From Prauserella halophila (lineage in GTDB: Bacteria; Actinomycetota; Actinomycetes; Mycobacteriales; Pseudonocardiaceae): a DNA stretch of 64,000 nt. This document shows positions 15,630 to 25,258 of this stretch, in pieces. How positions within the stretch are numbered: the stretch's first letter is position 1; each line of letters opens with the position of its first letter. The notes beneath the pieces were generated by a model, which saw only the letters and a program-made list of their open reading frames with translations, was not told the origin of the DNA and did no database searches. Made by a program: the position numbers and the translations under genes. The stretch lies in the NCBI RefSeq assembly GCF_024171895.1, contig NZ_JAMTCQ010000014.1, positions 147,941 to 211,940 of the forward strand, in the 5' to 3' direction.

Positions 15630-18600
15630 CATACCAGGTGAGTCCCGCCGAGGTCGCCGACGCGCTCGGCCTGCCGACGCCGACCGGCGAACAGGCGGCG
15701 GTGATCGCCGCGCCGCCGGAGCCGTCGCTGGTCGTCGCCGGTGCGGGCGCGGGCAAGACGGAGACGATGGCCGCGCGCGTGGTGTGGCTGGTCGCGAACG
15801 GTCTCGTCACGCCCGAGCGCGTGCTGGGCCTGACGTTCACCCGCAAGGCGGCGCGGCAGCTCGCCGACCGGGTGCGCGCGCGGCTGCGCGTGCTGGCGGG
15901 GTCGGGCCTGCTCGACCGCGTCGACCCCGGCGGTACGCGGCGGGCATCGGTGCTGGCAGGCGAACCCACGGTGCTCACGTACCACGCCTACGCCGGACGG
16001 CTGCTCGGCGAACACGGTCTGCGGCTGCCGGTCCAGCCCGGTGCCCGCCTGTTGTCGGCGACCGCCTCGTGGCGGCTGGCGCACCGCGTGGTGTCGACGT
16101 GGGACCACGACCTGGACACCGATCTCGTGCCTGCCAGTGTCACGGCGCAGCTGCTCGGGCTGACGGGCGAACTCGCGGAACACCTCGTCGAGCAGGAGCA
16201 GCTGCGCGAGCACACGACGTGGCTGTGCGAGCTGATCGAGAACGCACCGCGGGCGAAGGGCCAGCGCGCGGCGATGCCCGTCGACCTGCAGAAGATCCTG
16301 ACCTCTCAACGGTTCCGGCTCTCGTTGCTGCCGCTCGTGGAGGCCTACAACCAGCGCAAACGCGCCGAGGGGGCGCTCGACTTCGCCGACCAGATGTCGC
16401 TGGCCGCCCGGCTCGCCGAGGGGCATCCCGAGGTCGTCGCCACCGAGCGCGAGCGCTACGGCGCCGTGCTGCTCGACGAGTACCAGGACACCGGACACGC
16501 CCAGCGGGTGCTGCTGCGATCGCTGTTCGGCGGGGCCGACGCCGAGGCGCTGCCCGTGACGGCCGTGGGCGACCCGGCGCAGGCGATCTACGGCTGGCGC
16601 GGTGCGAGCGCGGCCAACCTGCCGCGGTTCACCACCGACTTCCCGCGCGAGAACCGTGAGACCGGGCGCAGCCTGCCCGCGAGTGAGCACGGCATGCTCA
16701 CCAGCTTCCGGAACCCGCCCGAGGTGCTGACGCTCGCCAACGCCGTCGCCGAACCGCTGCGAGCGGGCGGTCTCGGCGTGCAGCAGCTCCGTGCCCGTGA
16801 CGGCGCGCCCGCCGCCGACGTCCGGTGCGGACTGCTGCCGGACGTACGTGCCGAGCGCGAATGGCTCGCCGACGAACTCGCCGGCACCTGGTACGCCGAA
16901 CGGGACGCGACGGGAGCCCCGCCCACCGCCGCGGTGCTGGTGCGCCGCCGCGCCGACATGGCGCCGATCGCCGAACGGCTGCGCGCCCGCGGCCTGCCCG
17001 TCGAGGTCGTCGGCCTCGGCGGGCTGCTCGACGAACCCGAGGTGGCCGACCTCGTCGCGACGCTGCGGGTGCTGGCCGAACCGCTGTCGGGCACCGCCGC
17101 GGCGCGGCTGCTCACCGGGGCGCGCTGGCGGATCGCCGCCGCCGACCTGGGCGCGCTGTGGCGCAGGGCGAACGAACTGTCCGCCGACGGCGACGACATC
17201 GTCACCGAACGCGCCGAGGAGGCCGGCCTGGTCGACGCACTCGACGACCCCGGAGACCCGGGACGGTATTCGGAGACGGGCTACGGGCGCATCACGCGGC
17301 TCAGCAAGGAACTCGGGGCGCTGCGCAGGCGGCTGGACCAGCCGTTGCCCGAACTCGTCGCCGACGTCGAGCGCACCATGCTGCTCGACGTCGAGGCCAT
17401 GGCCCGCCCCGGTGGCGCGGGCCGGGTGCACCTCGAGGCGTTCGCCGACGTCGTCACCGAGTACGCCGAGAACTCGCCCACCGGCACGCTGCTGTCGTTC
17501 GTGGACTATCTCGCCACCGCCGAACACGCCGAGGACGGTCTGCCGCCCGGCGAGGTCGAGGTCGCCGCCGACCGCGTGCAGGTGCTCACCGTGCACTCGT
17601 CGAAGGGCCTCGAATGGCGAGTCGTGGCCGTGCCGCACCTGGTGAAGGGCGTGTTTCCCGGTGACCGGCGGTCGTCGTCGTGGCTGCGGACCGTCACCGA
17701 ACTGCCCGCGCCGCTGCGCGGCGACTGCCAGGACCTGCCCGGACTGGCCCTGCGCGGCGACGAGAACCGTAAGGAGGTCCTCGACACCTGCAAGGAACAC
17801 GAGGCGGCCTTCGTCGACCGGCACGCCGAGGAGGAACGCCGACTCTGCTACGTCGCCCTGACCCGGAGCGAACAGCACCTGCTCGTCTCCGGCCACTGGT
17901 GGGGCGAGACCAGTGGGTCGCCGAAGGGGCCGTCGACGTTCCTCACCGAGGTCAAGGACACGATCGCCGCCGACGAGACGATCGGAGTGGTCACCACGTG
18001 GGCCGAGGAGCCGGAGGAGGGCGCCGAGAACCCGCTCGCGGGGGAGAACGCCGAGCCGGTGAGCTGGCCCGCCGACCCGCTCGGCGCGCGCAGGGACGCC
18101 GTCCGCGAGGGTGCCGACGCCGTACTCGCGGCGATGGCGGCGGCGGACGAGCCCGAGCCGTCCGCGCGGCCGGTCTCGTCCGCTGCTGCCGAGCAGCCGG
18201 ATCAGCTCGCGCTGCCGCTCGCCGATCGGCCGGGCCCGGACCCGGCCGAGACCGGCACGGACATCGAGACCGGCGCCGACACCGAGACCGACACCGACCC
18301 CGGCGCCGACCCCGAGGGCTGGGCCGCCGATACGGACGTCCTGCTGGCCGAACGCGAACGTGCCTCGGGGCGCAGCGAGGACATCGCGCTGCCGGGACAA
18401 CTGTCGGTGAGCCAGCTCGTCGAGCTCGCGGGGCGGCCGGACGCACTGGCCCGGCGGCTGCGGCGGCCGCTGCCGTTCCCGCCGAACGCCTACGCCCGCC
18501 GCGGCACCGCGTTCCACGGGTGGCTGGAACGCCGATTCGCGGGTGATCGGCTGTTCGACCTGGACGACCTGCCCGGCGCGGCGGATCCGGGGGAGGCGCC

Positions 18601-18988
18601 GGACGAGGAACTGGACGCCCTGTGCGAGGCGTTCGAACGCAGCGAGTGGGCGCGCCGCACGCCGCACGACGTCGAGGTGCCGTTCTCCACGGTCGTCGAC
18701 GGTGTCACGGTGCGTGGCCGGATGGATGCGGTGTTCGCCGACGCCGACGGCGGGTGGACCGTCGTCGACTGGAAGACCGGCGGGATGCCCGACGAGTCGG
18801 CGATGTCTGCGGTGTCGGTGCAGCTCGCGGCCTACCGTCTCGCCTGGGCGGGGCTGGCCGGGGCTCCGTTGGAGAAGGTGCGCGCGGCGTTCCACTACGT
18901 GCGTGACGACCGCACCGTCCGCCCGGCCGATCTGCGCGATGCCGACGGTTTGCGCGCGTTGCTGCGATCGGTGGATGAAAGCGGCTAG
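15626..18988 (+). CDS. adnB: AdnB-like ATP-dependent helicase/nuclease subunit
   Basis: About 1120 residues, a complete UvrD-type motor plus RecB-like nuclease and the partner of the preceding gene. Walker A is AGAGAGKT (near residue 42) after the Q motif TGEQAAVI. Motif II is VLLDEYQDT and motif III GDPAQAIYGWRGA, so unlike AdnA all canonical ATPase residues are present. The C-terminal nuclease shows RGRMDAVFAD and VVDWKTGG. It lacks the four-cysteine cluster seen in the partner. A low-complexity Asp/Glu/Thr linker (about 865-905) joins motor and nuclease. GTG 15626 overlaps the adnA stop (GTGA), so the two are translationally coupled, as expected for an obligate heterodimer. Confidence 0.9.
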   Translation: MTYQVSPAEVADALGLPTPTGEQAAVIAAPPEPSLVVAGAGAGKTETMAARVVWLVANGLVTPERVLGLTFTRKAARQLADRVRARLRVLAGSGLLDRVDPGGTRRASVLAGEPTVLTYHAYAGRLLGEHGLRLPVQPGARLLSATASWRLAHRVVSTWDHDLDTDLVPASVTAQLLGLTGELAEHLVEQEQLREHTTWLCELIENAPRAKGQRAAMPVDLQKILTSQRFRLSLLPLVEAYNQRKRAEGALDFADQMSLAARLAEGHPEVVATERERYGAVLLDEYQDTGHAQRVLLRSLFGGADAEALPVTAVGDPAQAIYGWRGASAANLPRFTTDFPRENRETGRSLPASEHGMLTSFRNPPEVLTLANAVAEPLRAGGLGVQQLRARDGAPAADVRCGLLPDVRAEREWLADELAGTWYAERDATGAPPTAAVLVRRRADMAPIAERLRARGLPVEVVGLGGLLDEPEVADLVATLRVLAEPLSGTAAARLLTGARWRIAAADLGALWRRANELSADGDDIVTERAEEAGLVDALDDPGDPGRYSETGYGRITRLSKELGALRRRLDQPLPELVADVERTMLLDVEAMARPGGAGRVHLEAFADVVTEYAENSPTGTLLSFVDYLATAEHAEDGLPPGEVEVAADRVQVLTVHSSKGLEWRVVAVPHLVKGVFPGDRRSSSWLRTVTELPAPLRGDCQDLPGLALRGDENRKEVLDTCKEHEAAFVDRHAEEERRLCYVALTRSEQHLLVSGHWWGETSGSPKGPSTFLTEVKDTIAADETIGVVTTWAEEPEEGAENPLAGENAEPVSWPADPLGARRDAVREGADAVLAAMAAADEPEPSARPVSSAAAEQPDQLALPLADRPGPDPAETGTDIETGADTETDTDPGADPEGWAADTDVLLAERERASGRSEDIALPGQLSVSQLVELAGRPDALARRLRRPLPFPPNAYARRGTAFHGWLERRFAGDRLFDLDDLPGAADPGEAPDEELDALCEAFERSEWARRTPHDVEVPFSTVVDGVTVRGRMDAVFADADGGWTVVDWKTGGMPDESAMSAVSVQLAAYRLAWAGLAGAPLEKVRAAFHYVRDDRTVRPADLRDADGLRALLRSVDESG

Positions 18989-18999
18989 GGTTGCGCAGC

Positions 19000-20079
19000 G
19001 TGATCAAGGGATTGCTCCGGCAGCGACCGCTGTCCGAACAACCGGGCCATGCGCTGGTCGGCGTCATCCGGATGCCGGACGCGAAGGTCAGCCCGCTCAA
19101 CGCGATCGTCCGGCGTATCGTCGGCGCGCTGCTGTTCCTGTTCGTGGCCGTGATCATCGTGTACATCGGCCGCGACGGGTACACCGATGTGAACGGGGAC
19201 GGTGTCTCGTTCCTCGACTGCATCTACTACGCGACCGTGTCGCTGTCGACCACCGGCTACGGCGACATCGCACCGGTGACCGACTTCGCGCGGTTGATCA
19301 ACATCATCGTCATCACCCCGCTGCGGGTGGCGTTCCTGATCGTGCTGGTCGGCACCACACTGGAAGTGCTGACGGAGCGTTCCCGCCAGGCGCTGCGGAT
19401 CCAGAAGTGGAGGAACAAGGTGCGAGACCATGTGGTGGTCATCGGATTCGGCACGAAGGGCCGGTCGGCGATCAACTCCCTGCTGGCCGAGCAGGACGTC
19501 GAGGCGAACCAGGTCGTGGTCGTCGACACCGACCAGCAGGCGCTCGACGCCGCCAGCGCGCTCGGCCTGATCACCGTCCACGGCAGTGCCACCCGTGCCG
19601 ACGTGCTGCGCGTCGCAGGTGTGCAGCGAGCTCGTTCGGTGGTCATCGCGCCGAACCGCGACGACACCGCGGTGCTGGTCACGCTCACGGCGCGCGAGCT
19701 GGCGCCGAAGGCGAGCATCCTGGCTTCGGTGCGGGAGGCCGAGAACGTGCACCTGCTGAAGCAGTCGGGTGCCGATCAGGTCGTGGTCTCCAGCGAGACC
19801 GCGGGCAGACTGCTGGGCATGGCCACGCGCACGCCGCTGGTGGTCGACATGGTCGAGGACCTGCTCACCCCGGAGACCGGACTGGCGATCGCCGAACGGC
19901 CGGTCACGCCGAAGGAGGAGGGCGGTTCACCGCGGCATCTGCCGGACACGGTGCTCGGCCTCGTCCGTGCGGGGCAGCTCTACCGGGTGGATGCGCCCGA
20001 GGCCGATGCCCTCGAACCCGGTGACCGTCTGCTGTATGTCCGTCACACTGCGCAATCGAAGGATGACGACGACCGCTGA
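19000..20079 (+). CDS. two-TM potassium channel with RCK (TrkA-N) domain
   Basis: A 359-residue integral membrane protein. Two transmembrane helices at about 38-57 and 98-121 flank a pore loop with the K+ selectivity filter TTGYGD at 84-89. A cytoplasmic RCK domain follows, with the Rossmann motif VVIGFGTKGRSA near 147-158 and a TrkA-C-like segment near the C-terminus (PDTVLGLVRAGQLYRV). Together these define a Kch/MthK-type ligand-gated potassium channel. The frame also allows TTG at 18991; I chose GTG 19000 because TAGGGT at 18986-18991 followed by eight bases looks like a -10 element giving a leaderless message. It lies 11 bases after adnB, with no obvious functional link. Confidence 0.85.
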   Translation: MIKGLLRQRPLSEQPGHALVGVIRMPDAKVSPLNAIVRRIVGALLFLFVAVIIVYIGRDGYTDVNGDGVSFLDCIYYATVSLSTTGYGDIAPVTDFARLINIIVITPLRVAFLIVLVGTTLEVLTERSRQALRIQKWRNKVRDHVVVIGFGTKGRSAINSLLAEQDVEANQVVVVDTDQQALDAASALGLITVHGSATRADVLRVAGVQRARSVVIAPNRDDTAVLVTLTARELAPKASILASVREAENVHLLKQSGADQVVVSSETAGRLLGMATRTPLVVDMVEDLLTPETGLAIAERPVTPKEEGGSPRHLPDTVLGLVRAGQLYRVDAPEADALEPGDRLLYVRHTAQSKDDDDR

Positions 20080-20268
20080 CGAGCGCCCACCGCATCCCCG
20101 GTCCGGCGAGCGCTCGACGTTGCCAGTGGTTCGCTGACCTGCGGAGATCTCCTACCTATGCGCGGGTGGTCGACGTGCGGCGGGCGGTCACGCTGCGAGG
20201 TCACGTTGTGATGTTGGCTGCCCCGGCTTTTCTGGGCCGGTGCCGGCATATCTGCGACGATTGGGCGC
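20080..20268. other. intergenic region
   Basis: About 190 bases with no supported gene or clear signal. An open frame from 20166 is a shadow of the next gene. Confidence 0.4.
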
Positions 20269-20757
20269 GTGCGGCAACAAGCGGAATCGGGCACGTCGGC
20301 GATCGCGGTCGGCTGGCGGTCGGGCGGGCTGGCGGTCGTCGCCGGCCTCGTGATCACGGCGCTGGCGTGGCTGGCCGGCCCGTCGCTGTTCGCCGCGGCC
20401 TCCGGTGCGGACCACCGCACCGTCGAGGCCACCGTCACCGAGCCCACGGAGTGCACCGACCCGGCCGCGGAGGAGATCGTGCGGTTCACCGACGGTGGCA
20501 CCACCCGGCAGGGCACGCTCAGCGGCTGCGGGCACGACAAGGACGAAGCCGTGCGGATCGCCGTCCCCGACGAGCAGGCCGAGCCTGCGGGTGAGCCGTT
20601 GCCGGTGCAGCTGGCCAGCACGGACGCCGGCATGAGTGAGCTGGGCCGCTCGCTCGGCATGGCGTTGCTCGTCCTGAGCTGCGCCGCGGGCGGCGGCTAC
20701 GCCTTTCTGGTGGTGCGGGGACGCCGCCAGGGAACCGCGCCGGCGCGGTTCGCGTAG
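20269..20757 (+). CDS. hypothetical membrane protein with two TM segments
   Basis: A 162-residue protein that I do not recognise. It has a hydrophobic segment near residues 18-42 (GLAVVAGLVITALAWLAG), an extracytoplasmic stretch of about 80 residues with two cysteines (TECTDP and LSGCGHD) that could form a disulfide, and a second hydrophobic segment near 128-148. The tail VVRGRRQG is positively charged, so both ends are probably cytoplasmic. GTG 20269 has no Shine-Dalgarno sequence. It converges on the metallopeptidase genes to the right. Codon use is normal for the region. Confidence 0.6.
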   Translation: MRQQAESGTSAIAVGWRSGGLAVVAGLVITALAWLAGPSLFAAASGADHRTVEATVTEPTECTDPAAEEIVRFTDGGTTRQGTLSGCGHDKDEAVRIAVPDEQAEPAGEPLPVQLASTDAGMSELGRSLGMALLVLSCAAGGGYAFLVVRGRRQGTAPARFA

Positions 20758-20788
20758 CCGTACCCGGGGGGAGGGGTGCAGACCGGGG

Positions 20789-21760
20789 TCAGGACACCTC
20801 CGAGGCCTCGGAGGTGAAGGTGTTGCAGTCGATGCTGCGGTTCGACTCCGCCCCCGCGCGCCACCAGGCCGCGTAGTTGGCGTTCGACCCGTGGTCGGTG
20901 GTGCCGGAGGTGTCGTCGCCGCGGGTGTCCTGGTCGTACCAGGCGGCGTCGAACATCTGCTGGGTGACACCGTCGGGACCGCTGCGGCCGGTGTGGGCGC
21001 CCATGAACATGCCGGAGAAGCACTGCGCCTGCAGCTCCCGCCTGCGCGAGAGATCCTGTCCCTCGTCGCTGTGCTGGCCGACCGCGTTGATCTGCGCCCA
21101 CACACCGTCCATGATCCCCGCGACCTCCTGTACGTGGTGGCCGTACTCGTGGGCCAGCACGGACAGGTAGATGCCTGCCTGCTCGCCGTAGTAGTCGGTC
21201 TGCAGCCCGCCGAACGGCACGTAGAGGTGGTCGTTGCAGTAGTAGGCCGCGGTCGTCACGTCGACCTGGATGTCCCCGCACGGCGTGCGGAACGACGTGC
21301 CGTCGGGGAAGTGCAGCGTGGGTTCGCGGAACGGCAGGTCGTAGCGGCGCAGGAACGGCTCCCACGCGCGGTTGAGGCAGTCGGTCGCGGTGGTGAAGAA
21401 CTGCTTCGCCGCCTCGGGGCTGCTCTCCCACGGGGGAAGCGAGCACGTCACGGCCTGCAGCCCCGCGTCGGGATCCTTCAGCAGCGGGCGGTCGCCCAGG
21501 GCGCGGATGTTTCCCGGCACCGTTTCCGTGGCCCGCGCCGACCCCGCGTGGCCGCCGCCGGAGGGAGCGCCGCTGTCCTCGTCGTCGCCGGTGAAGACGA
21601 CCAGTGCCAGCACGCTCGCCAGTGCGAGCAGCACGACACCGGCCAGCGAGAACACGGCGAGCGGCACGCGGGCGCGGGTGCCGCCGCGCCGCGTGCGAGC
21701 GGGATCCGGCGTGTCGCCGGAATCCTCACCGGACGGTGTGTCCGGCCCGGAATCTGTCAT
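20789..21760 (-). CDS. membrane-anchored neutral zinc metallopeptidase (HEYGH), copy A
   Basis: A 323-residue type II membrane protein. After a 31-residue charged cytoplasmic tail comes a transmembrane helix (about 32-56), an acidic linker, and an extracellular domain with the zinc-binding HEYGH at 204-208. This is the putative neutral zinc metallopeptidase family (YpfJ-like). A downstream conserved block, QAQCFSGMFMGAHTGRSGP, supplies the usual third-ligand region. Several cysteines (TCSLPPW, TDCLNRAW, RTPCGD, YYCND) suggest disulfides. ATG 21760 begins the charged tail; the longer open frame has no matching homology. It is paralogous to the gene immediately upstream at 21959-23218, sharing nearly all catalytic-domain motifs. 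Substrate unknown. Confidence 0.85.
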   Translation of the reverse strand: MTDSGPDTPSGEDSGDTPDPARTRRGGTRARVPLAVFSLAGVVLLALASVLALVVFTGDDEDSGAPSGGGHAGSARATETVPGNIRALGDRPLLKDPDAGLQAVTCSLPPWESSPEAAKQFFTTATDCLNRAWEPFLRRYDLPFREPTLHFPDGTSFRTPCGDIQVDVTTAAYYCNDHLYVPFGGLQTDYYGEQAGIYLSVLAHEYGHHVQEVAGIMDGVWAQINAVGQHSDEGQDLSRRRELQAQCFSGMFMGAHTGRSGPDGVTQQMFDAAWYDQDTRGDDTSGTTDHGSNANYAAWWRAGAESNRSIDCNTFTSEASEVS

Positions 21761-21958
21761 GTCGCGGCCCCGTCCGGTTCGCTGGTCGCTTCCCTCACCA
21801 TAGCCGGGCACTCTAGGTACAACCGCGGGGCGAGTGGCGCCGACGCTCCGTCGAGGCGGGACACTCCGTCGGTTCGGGACTGCGGCGCCGGGCCGGGTCG
21901 GGTCGGGTGGAAACATCGGCCGGGGCGCCGCGGGCACGGAGCATCAGGGCACGGAGCG

Positions 21959-23218
21959 TCAGGACACGGAGCCGGCGTCGGCGAGCCAGGTGTTGCACTG
22001 GTAGAGGCGGTTGTCGCGGCTGCCCTGCTGCCACCAGGCCGCGTAGTTCGCGTTCGAGCCGTGGTCGTTGGTGCCGGACGTGTCGTCGCCGCGGGTCTGC
22101 TGCTCGTTCCAGGCGTTGTTGAGCATTCTCTGGGTGATGCCGTTCGGGCCGCTGCGCCCGGTGTGGGACCCCATGAACATGCCCGAGAAGCACTGGGCCT
22201 GCAGTTCCACCCGCCGGGAGACCGCGTCACCCTTCGTCGTGCCGAGTCCGCCCGCGTCCTCGATCTGCCGCCAGGCCGTTTGGGATATGCCGGACATGTG
22301 CTGAACGTGGTGGCCGTACTCGTGGGCCAGCAAGGCGAGGTGGACGCCCGGCTGGTTCGGCCGATCGCCGAACTGCAGCCCGGCGATCGGCATGTACAGA
22401 TCTCCCCGGCAGTACAGGGCTGCCTGCGTGATGTCGACCTGCTGCTTGCCACACGGCGTGCTGTACGAGCGGCCGCTCGGGAAGTGCAGCGTCGGCCGTT
22501 CGAACGGCAGGTTGTAGGCGCGCAGCAGATCGCCCCACGTGGTGTTCAGACAGTCGTTCGCCGCGGTGAGGAACGCTTTCGCCGCCGAGGCGGTGTCCTG
22601 CCACGCCGGCAGCGGGCACGCGTTCGCCGTGAGGCCGCCGTCCTCGTTCCCGAACAGCGGGTGGTGGCCCAGCTTGTAGACCTTTCGGGGGCCTGCGGGC
22701 GCTTCGACGCCGCCGGACTCCTCGGTGAACGTGACGATGCTGCCCGTCGTACTGGGCTCGGCCACGCTCGAGGAGGACGTGGTGTCCGTCGTCGTCCCGG
22801 TGGTCGGCGCCGGCTCCGACGTGATCTCCGACGTCGTGGGCGCGTCCACGCCGCGATGCGCGTACCGCTCGGACGTGTCGCTTCCGCCGGTCAGCGTTGC
22901 GATGAGGACCACGACCAGCCCCAGTACGCCGACCCCGCCGAGTGCGGCCGCGATCACCGGACCGTTCGACTTCGGCGGCCGCGGCGGTCCGTACTGCGGG
23001 GAACCGTACTGCGGGGAGCCGTACGGGGGCGGTCCGTACTGGGGAGCGCCGTACTGGGGAGCGCCGTGCTGGGGCGATCCGGCCGGTGGGGGCCCGCCGT
23101 GCTGGGCAGGGCCGTGCCCGCCCTGCGGATGCCGGTGGCCGGGTGCGCCCGGTGGCGGCTGCTGCCCGTAGGGATCGCCACCGGGCGGTCCGTACGGGCC
23201 GGGCGGTGGTTGCGTCAT
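21959..23218 (-). CDS. membrane-anchored neutral zinc metallopeptidase (HEYGH), copy B
   Basis: A 419-residue paralogue of the preceding entry. Its cytoplasmic tail is different: about 80 residues rich in Pro, Gly, Gln and Tyr with repeated PQYG units, of the kind found on actinobacterial septal or polar membrane proteins. The transmembrane helix is at about 85-110, followed by a Thr/Ser-rich linker and the peptidase domain with HEYGH at 299-303 and QAQCFSGMFMGSHTGRSGP. The C-terminal motif SNANYAAWW is identical in both copies. ATG 23218 starts the proline-rich tail. The two genes are co-directional, 198 bases apart, so a tandem duplication with replacement of the anchor is likely. Confidence 0.86.
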   Translation of the reverse strand: MTQPPPGPYGPPGGDPYGQQPPPGAPGHRHPQGGHGPAQHGGPPPAGSPQHGAPQYGAPQYGPPPYGSPQYGSPQYGPPRPPKSNGPVIAAALGGVGVLGLVVVLIATLTGGSDTSERYAHRGVDAPTTSEITSEPAPTTGTTTDTTSSSSVAEPSTTGSIVTFTEESGGVEAPAGPRKVYKLGHHPLFGNEDGGLTANACPLPAWQDTASAAKAFLTAANDCLNTTWGDLLRAYNLPFERPTLHFPSGRSYSTPCGKQQVDITQAALYCRGDLYMPIAGLQFGDRPNQPGVHLALLAHEYGHHVQHMSGISQTAWRQIEDAGGLGTTKGDAVSRRVELQAQCFSGMFMGSHTGRSGPNGITQRMLNNAWNEQQTRGDDTSGTNDHGSNANYAAWWQQGSRDNRLYQCNTWLADAGSVS

Positions 23219-23332
23219 ACGGCGTAGTCCCCCAGTGACGATCGCGTGCGCGCCAGAGCATAAGTGACGCCGAGTCCGCTCACGGTGCGGTCCTCCCTGT
23301 TCCCGCGGGGCGCGGATGGCAGGATCGGCGTT

Positions 23333-24289
23333 ATGAGCGATTCGAGTGGCATGTCGAACGGTGATTCCGAGCTGCCCCGCTACCCGTCGTCGGGCGGCGG
23401 TGACGTGGGACGGCAGCCCGGGGTGGTCCCGTTGGAGCCGCTGCGCCTCGGCGAGGTCATCGGGGGAGCGTTCGCGACGATGCGTGCGTACGCGGGCATC
23501 GTGTTCGGTACGTCGTTCGTCATCGCGGTGATCAGCGCCGCCGTGTCCTACTTCGTGACGCGGTCGATGCTCGCCGACGTCGCGCAGATCGACGCGGCCG
23601 CGTCGCCGGAACGGCAGATGCAGCAGCTGGAGAACATGCTCGGGGACATGCTGCCCGCGTTCGGCATCCAGCTCGCCGTCATGCTGCTGGTGCAGGCCGT
23701 GCTCACGGGGCTGCTGATGACCGTGGTCGGCCGTGCCGTGCTCGGCAAGCCGATCACGTTCGGCGAGGCGTGGGCCGAGCTCAAGCCGCGGCTGCTGTCC
23801 GTGCTCGGCCTGGCGGTCGTCATCACGGTGCTGCAGATGGTCGTCGGCGGTGTGCTCGGGGCCCTGTTCATCACGACGATGGGTGCCTTCGGGGCGCTGC
23901 TGACGCTGCTGCCGGTCATCGCGATCTGGGTCTACCTGAGCCTGGCGACGGCGGCGCTGGTTCTCGAGCGCGGCACGATCGGTTCCGCGATCAAGCGGTC
24001 GGTCGCCCTGGTCAAGGGCTCGTGGTGGCGGGTGTTCGGGTTCCTGCTCGTGTCCGTGGTCATCAGCATCGGGGTCAGCCTGGTCGTGGGGCTTCCGTTC
24101 TCGCTGGCCTCGCCCGCGCCGGGCGAGGCGCTCAGCGGCGGCGACGTGCTCGTCCAGGAGATCGGCACCGTCATCACCAGCACGATCATCACGCCGTTCA
24201 TGTCGCTGGTCGCCGCGCTGATCTACATCGACCAGCGCATCCGCCGCGAGAACCTCGCCCCGGAGCTGCGCCGCGCCGCCGGCAGGTGA
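23333..24289 (+). CDS. polytopic membrane protein, copy A (glycerophosphodiester phosphodiesterase membrane-domain-like)
   Basis: A 318-residue integral membrane protein with a short polar N-terminus (MSDSSGMSNGDSELPRYP) and about six hydrophobic helices. The region VVGRAVLGKPITFGEAWAELKPRL and the motif RSVALVKGSWWRVFGFLL are typical of the actinobacterial family annotated as DUF7544/YciC- or GDPD membrane-domain-like. No enzymatic residues can be recognised. ATG 23333 was chosen because the paralogue at 24365 has the same N-terminal sequence; the open frame reaches 23264. CAGGAT plus seven bases precedes the ATG without a Shine-Dalgarno sequence. It is divergent from the metallopeptidase pair. 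Confidence 0.78.
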   Translation: MSDSSGMSNGDSELPRYPSSGGGDVGRQPGVVPLEPLRLGEVIGGAFATMRAYAGIVFGTSFVIAVISAAVSYFVTRSMLADVAQIDAAASPERQMQQLENMLGDMLPAFGIQLAVMLLVQAVLTGLLMTVVGRAVLGKPITFGEAWAELKPRLLSVLGLAVVITVLQMVVGGVLGALFITTMGAFGALLTLLPVIAIWVYLSLATAALVLERGTIGSAIKRSVALVKGSWWRVFGFLLVSVVISIGVSLVVGLPFSLASPAPGEALSGGDVLVQEIGTVITSTIITPFMSLVAALIYIDQRIRRENLAPELRRAAGR

Positions 24290-24364
24290 GCGCCGGGTCA
24301 CGACGCCGACTCCCGACCAACGTCGGGGTCTGCCACCCGGACCGCGGGTGACAGAGTCTGCGTT

Positions 24365-25258
24365 ATGAGCGATTCGGGTGATATGTCGAACGGCGACGGC
24401 TCGGAGCTGCCGCGTTACCCGTCGCCGGGCGACGGGGACGGGGGACCGCAGCCCGGGGTGGTCCCGCTGCGCCCGCTGCGGTTGGCCGAGATCACCGAGG
24501 GTGCCGTGGCCACGATGTGCAGGTACGCCCGGGTCGTTTTCCCTGCTTCGGCCGTCATCGCGGTGGTCGGCGTCGTGCTGGTGTTCCTCACCGAGGTGTA
24601 CGGGCTGCCCGTGCGGCGGGGGTGGCAGACGCCGGTGAACGAGCTGCTCGCCAGCTTCGCCGGTGTGCTCGTCACGCTGCTGACCCACGCGCTCGTCGTC
24701 GGCGTCCTGACGGTGGTGGTCGGCCGCGCAGTGCTGGGCGAGCCGATCACGTTCGGCGAGGCGTGGGCCGAGCTGCGACCGCGGCTGCTGCCGCTGTTCG
24801 GGCTGACCGTCGTCGTCACGGTGATCACCACGGTCGGCCTGATGCTGCTGGTCCTCCCCGGAATCGCGGCCTACGTGTTCCTCAGCCTGGCCGTGCCTGC
24901 GCTGATGCAGGAACGCGGCACGGTCGCCGAAGGGCTGAAGCGATCGGTGAACCTGGTCGGCGGCTCGTGGTGGCGCGTGTCCGGCCTGCTGGTCGTGGCA
25001 CTGCTGATCACGCTGCTGGTCAGCCTGGTCGTCCAGCTGCTGTTCGCGCAGCTGCTGCCACTGGGAGCGGGTACCACGCCGTTGGCGGACGACACGCTGA
25101 CCGGGCACCGGCTCATCCTCGGGATCGGGAGCGTCGTCGCCCAGACCGTCGCGGTGCCGTTCAGTGCCGCCGTCACCGCGTTGATCTACCTCGACCAGCG
25201 GATGCGGCGCGAGAACCTGGGTTCCGAGCTCCGGCGTACGGCAGGGCTGTCGGGCTGA
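24365..25258 (+). CDS. polytopic membrane protein, copy B
   Basis: A 297-residue paralogue of the preceding gene, 75 bases downstream on the same strand. The shared N-terminus (MSDSG..MSNGD..SELPRYPS) and internal blocks (VVGRAVLGEPITFGEAWAEL, RSVNLVGGSWWRVSGLL, YLDQRMRRENLGSELRR) show a tandem duplication. The loop between helices 1 and 2 is shorter and different. Even the upstream bases are similar (CAGAGT, seven bases, ATG versus CAGGAT, seven bases, ATG), so the promoter region was probably duplicated too. A strong hairpin covers the stop codon. Function unknown. Confidence 0.78.
   Translation: MSDSGDMSNGDGSELPRYPSPGDGDGGPQPGVVPLRPLRLAEITEGAVATMCRYARVVFPASAVIAVVGVVLVFLTEVYGLPVRRGWQTPVNELLASFAGVLVTLLTHALVVGVLTVVVGRAVLGEPITFGEAWAELRPRLLPLFGLTVVVTVITTVGLMLLVLPGIAAYVFLSLAVPALMQERGTVAEGLKRSVNLVGGSWWRVSGLLVVALLITLLVSLVVQLLFAQLLPLGAGTTPLADDTLTGHRLILGIGSVVAQTVAVPFSAAVTALIYLDQRMRRENLGSELRRTAGLSG

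Noticed and set aside
15410..18895. 1161-codon antisense open frame across adnB
   Set aside because: Same reason: it is a by-product of high GC at third positions of adnB.
20166..20594. 142-codon frame overlapping the hypothetical membrane protein
   Set aside because: It overlaps the better-supported two-helix protein at 20269 in another frame and is rich in Arg and His, as shadows are.
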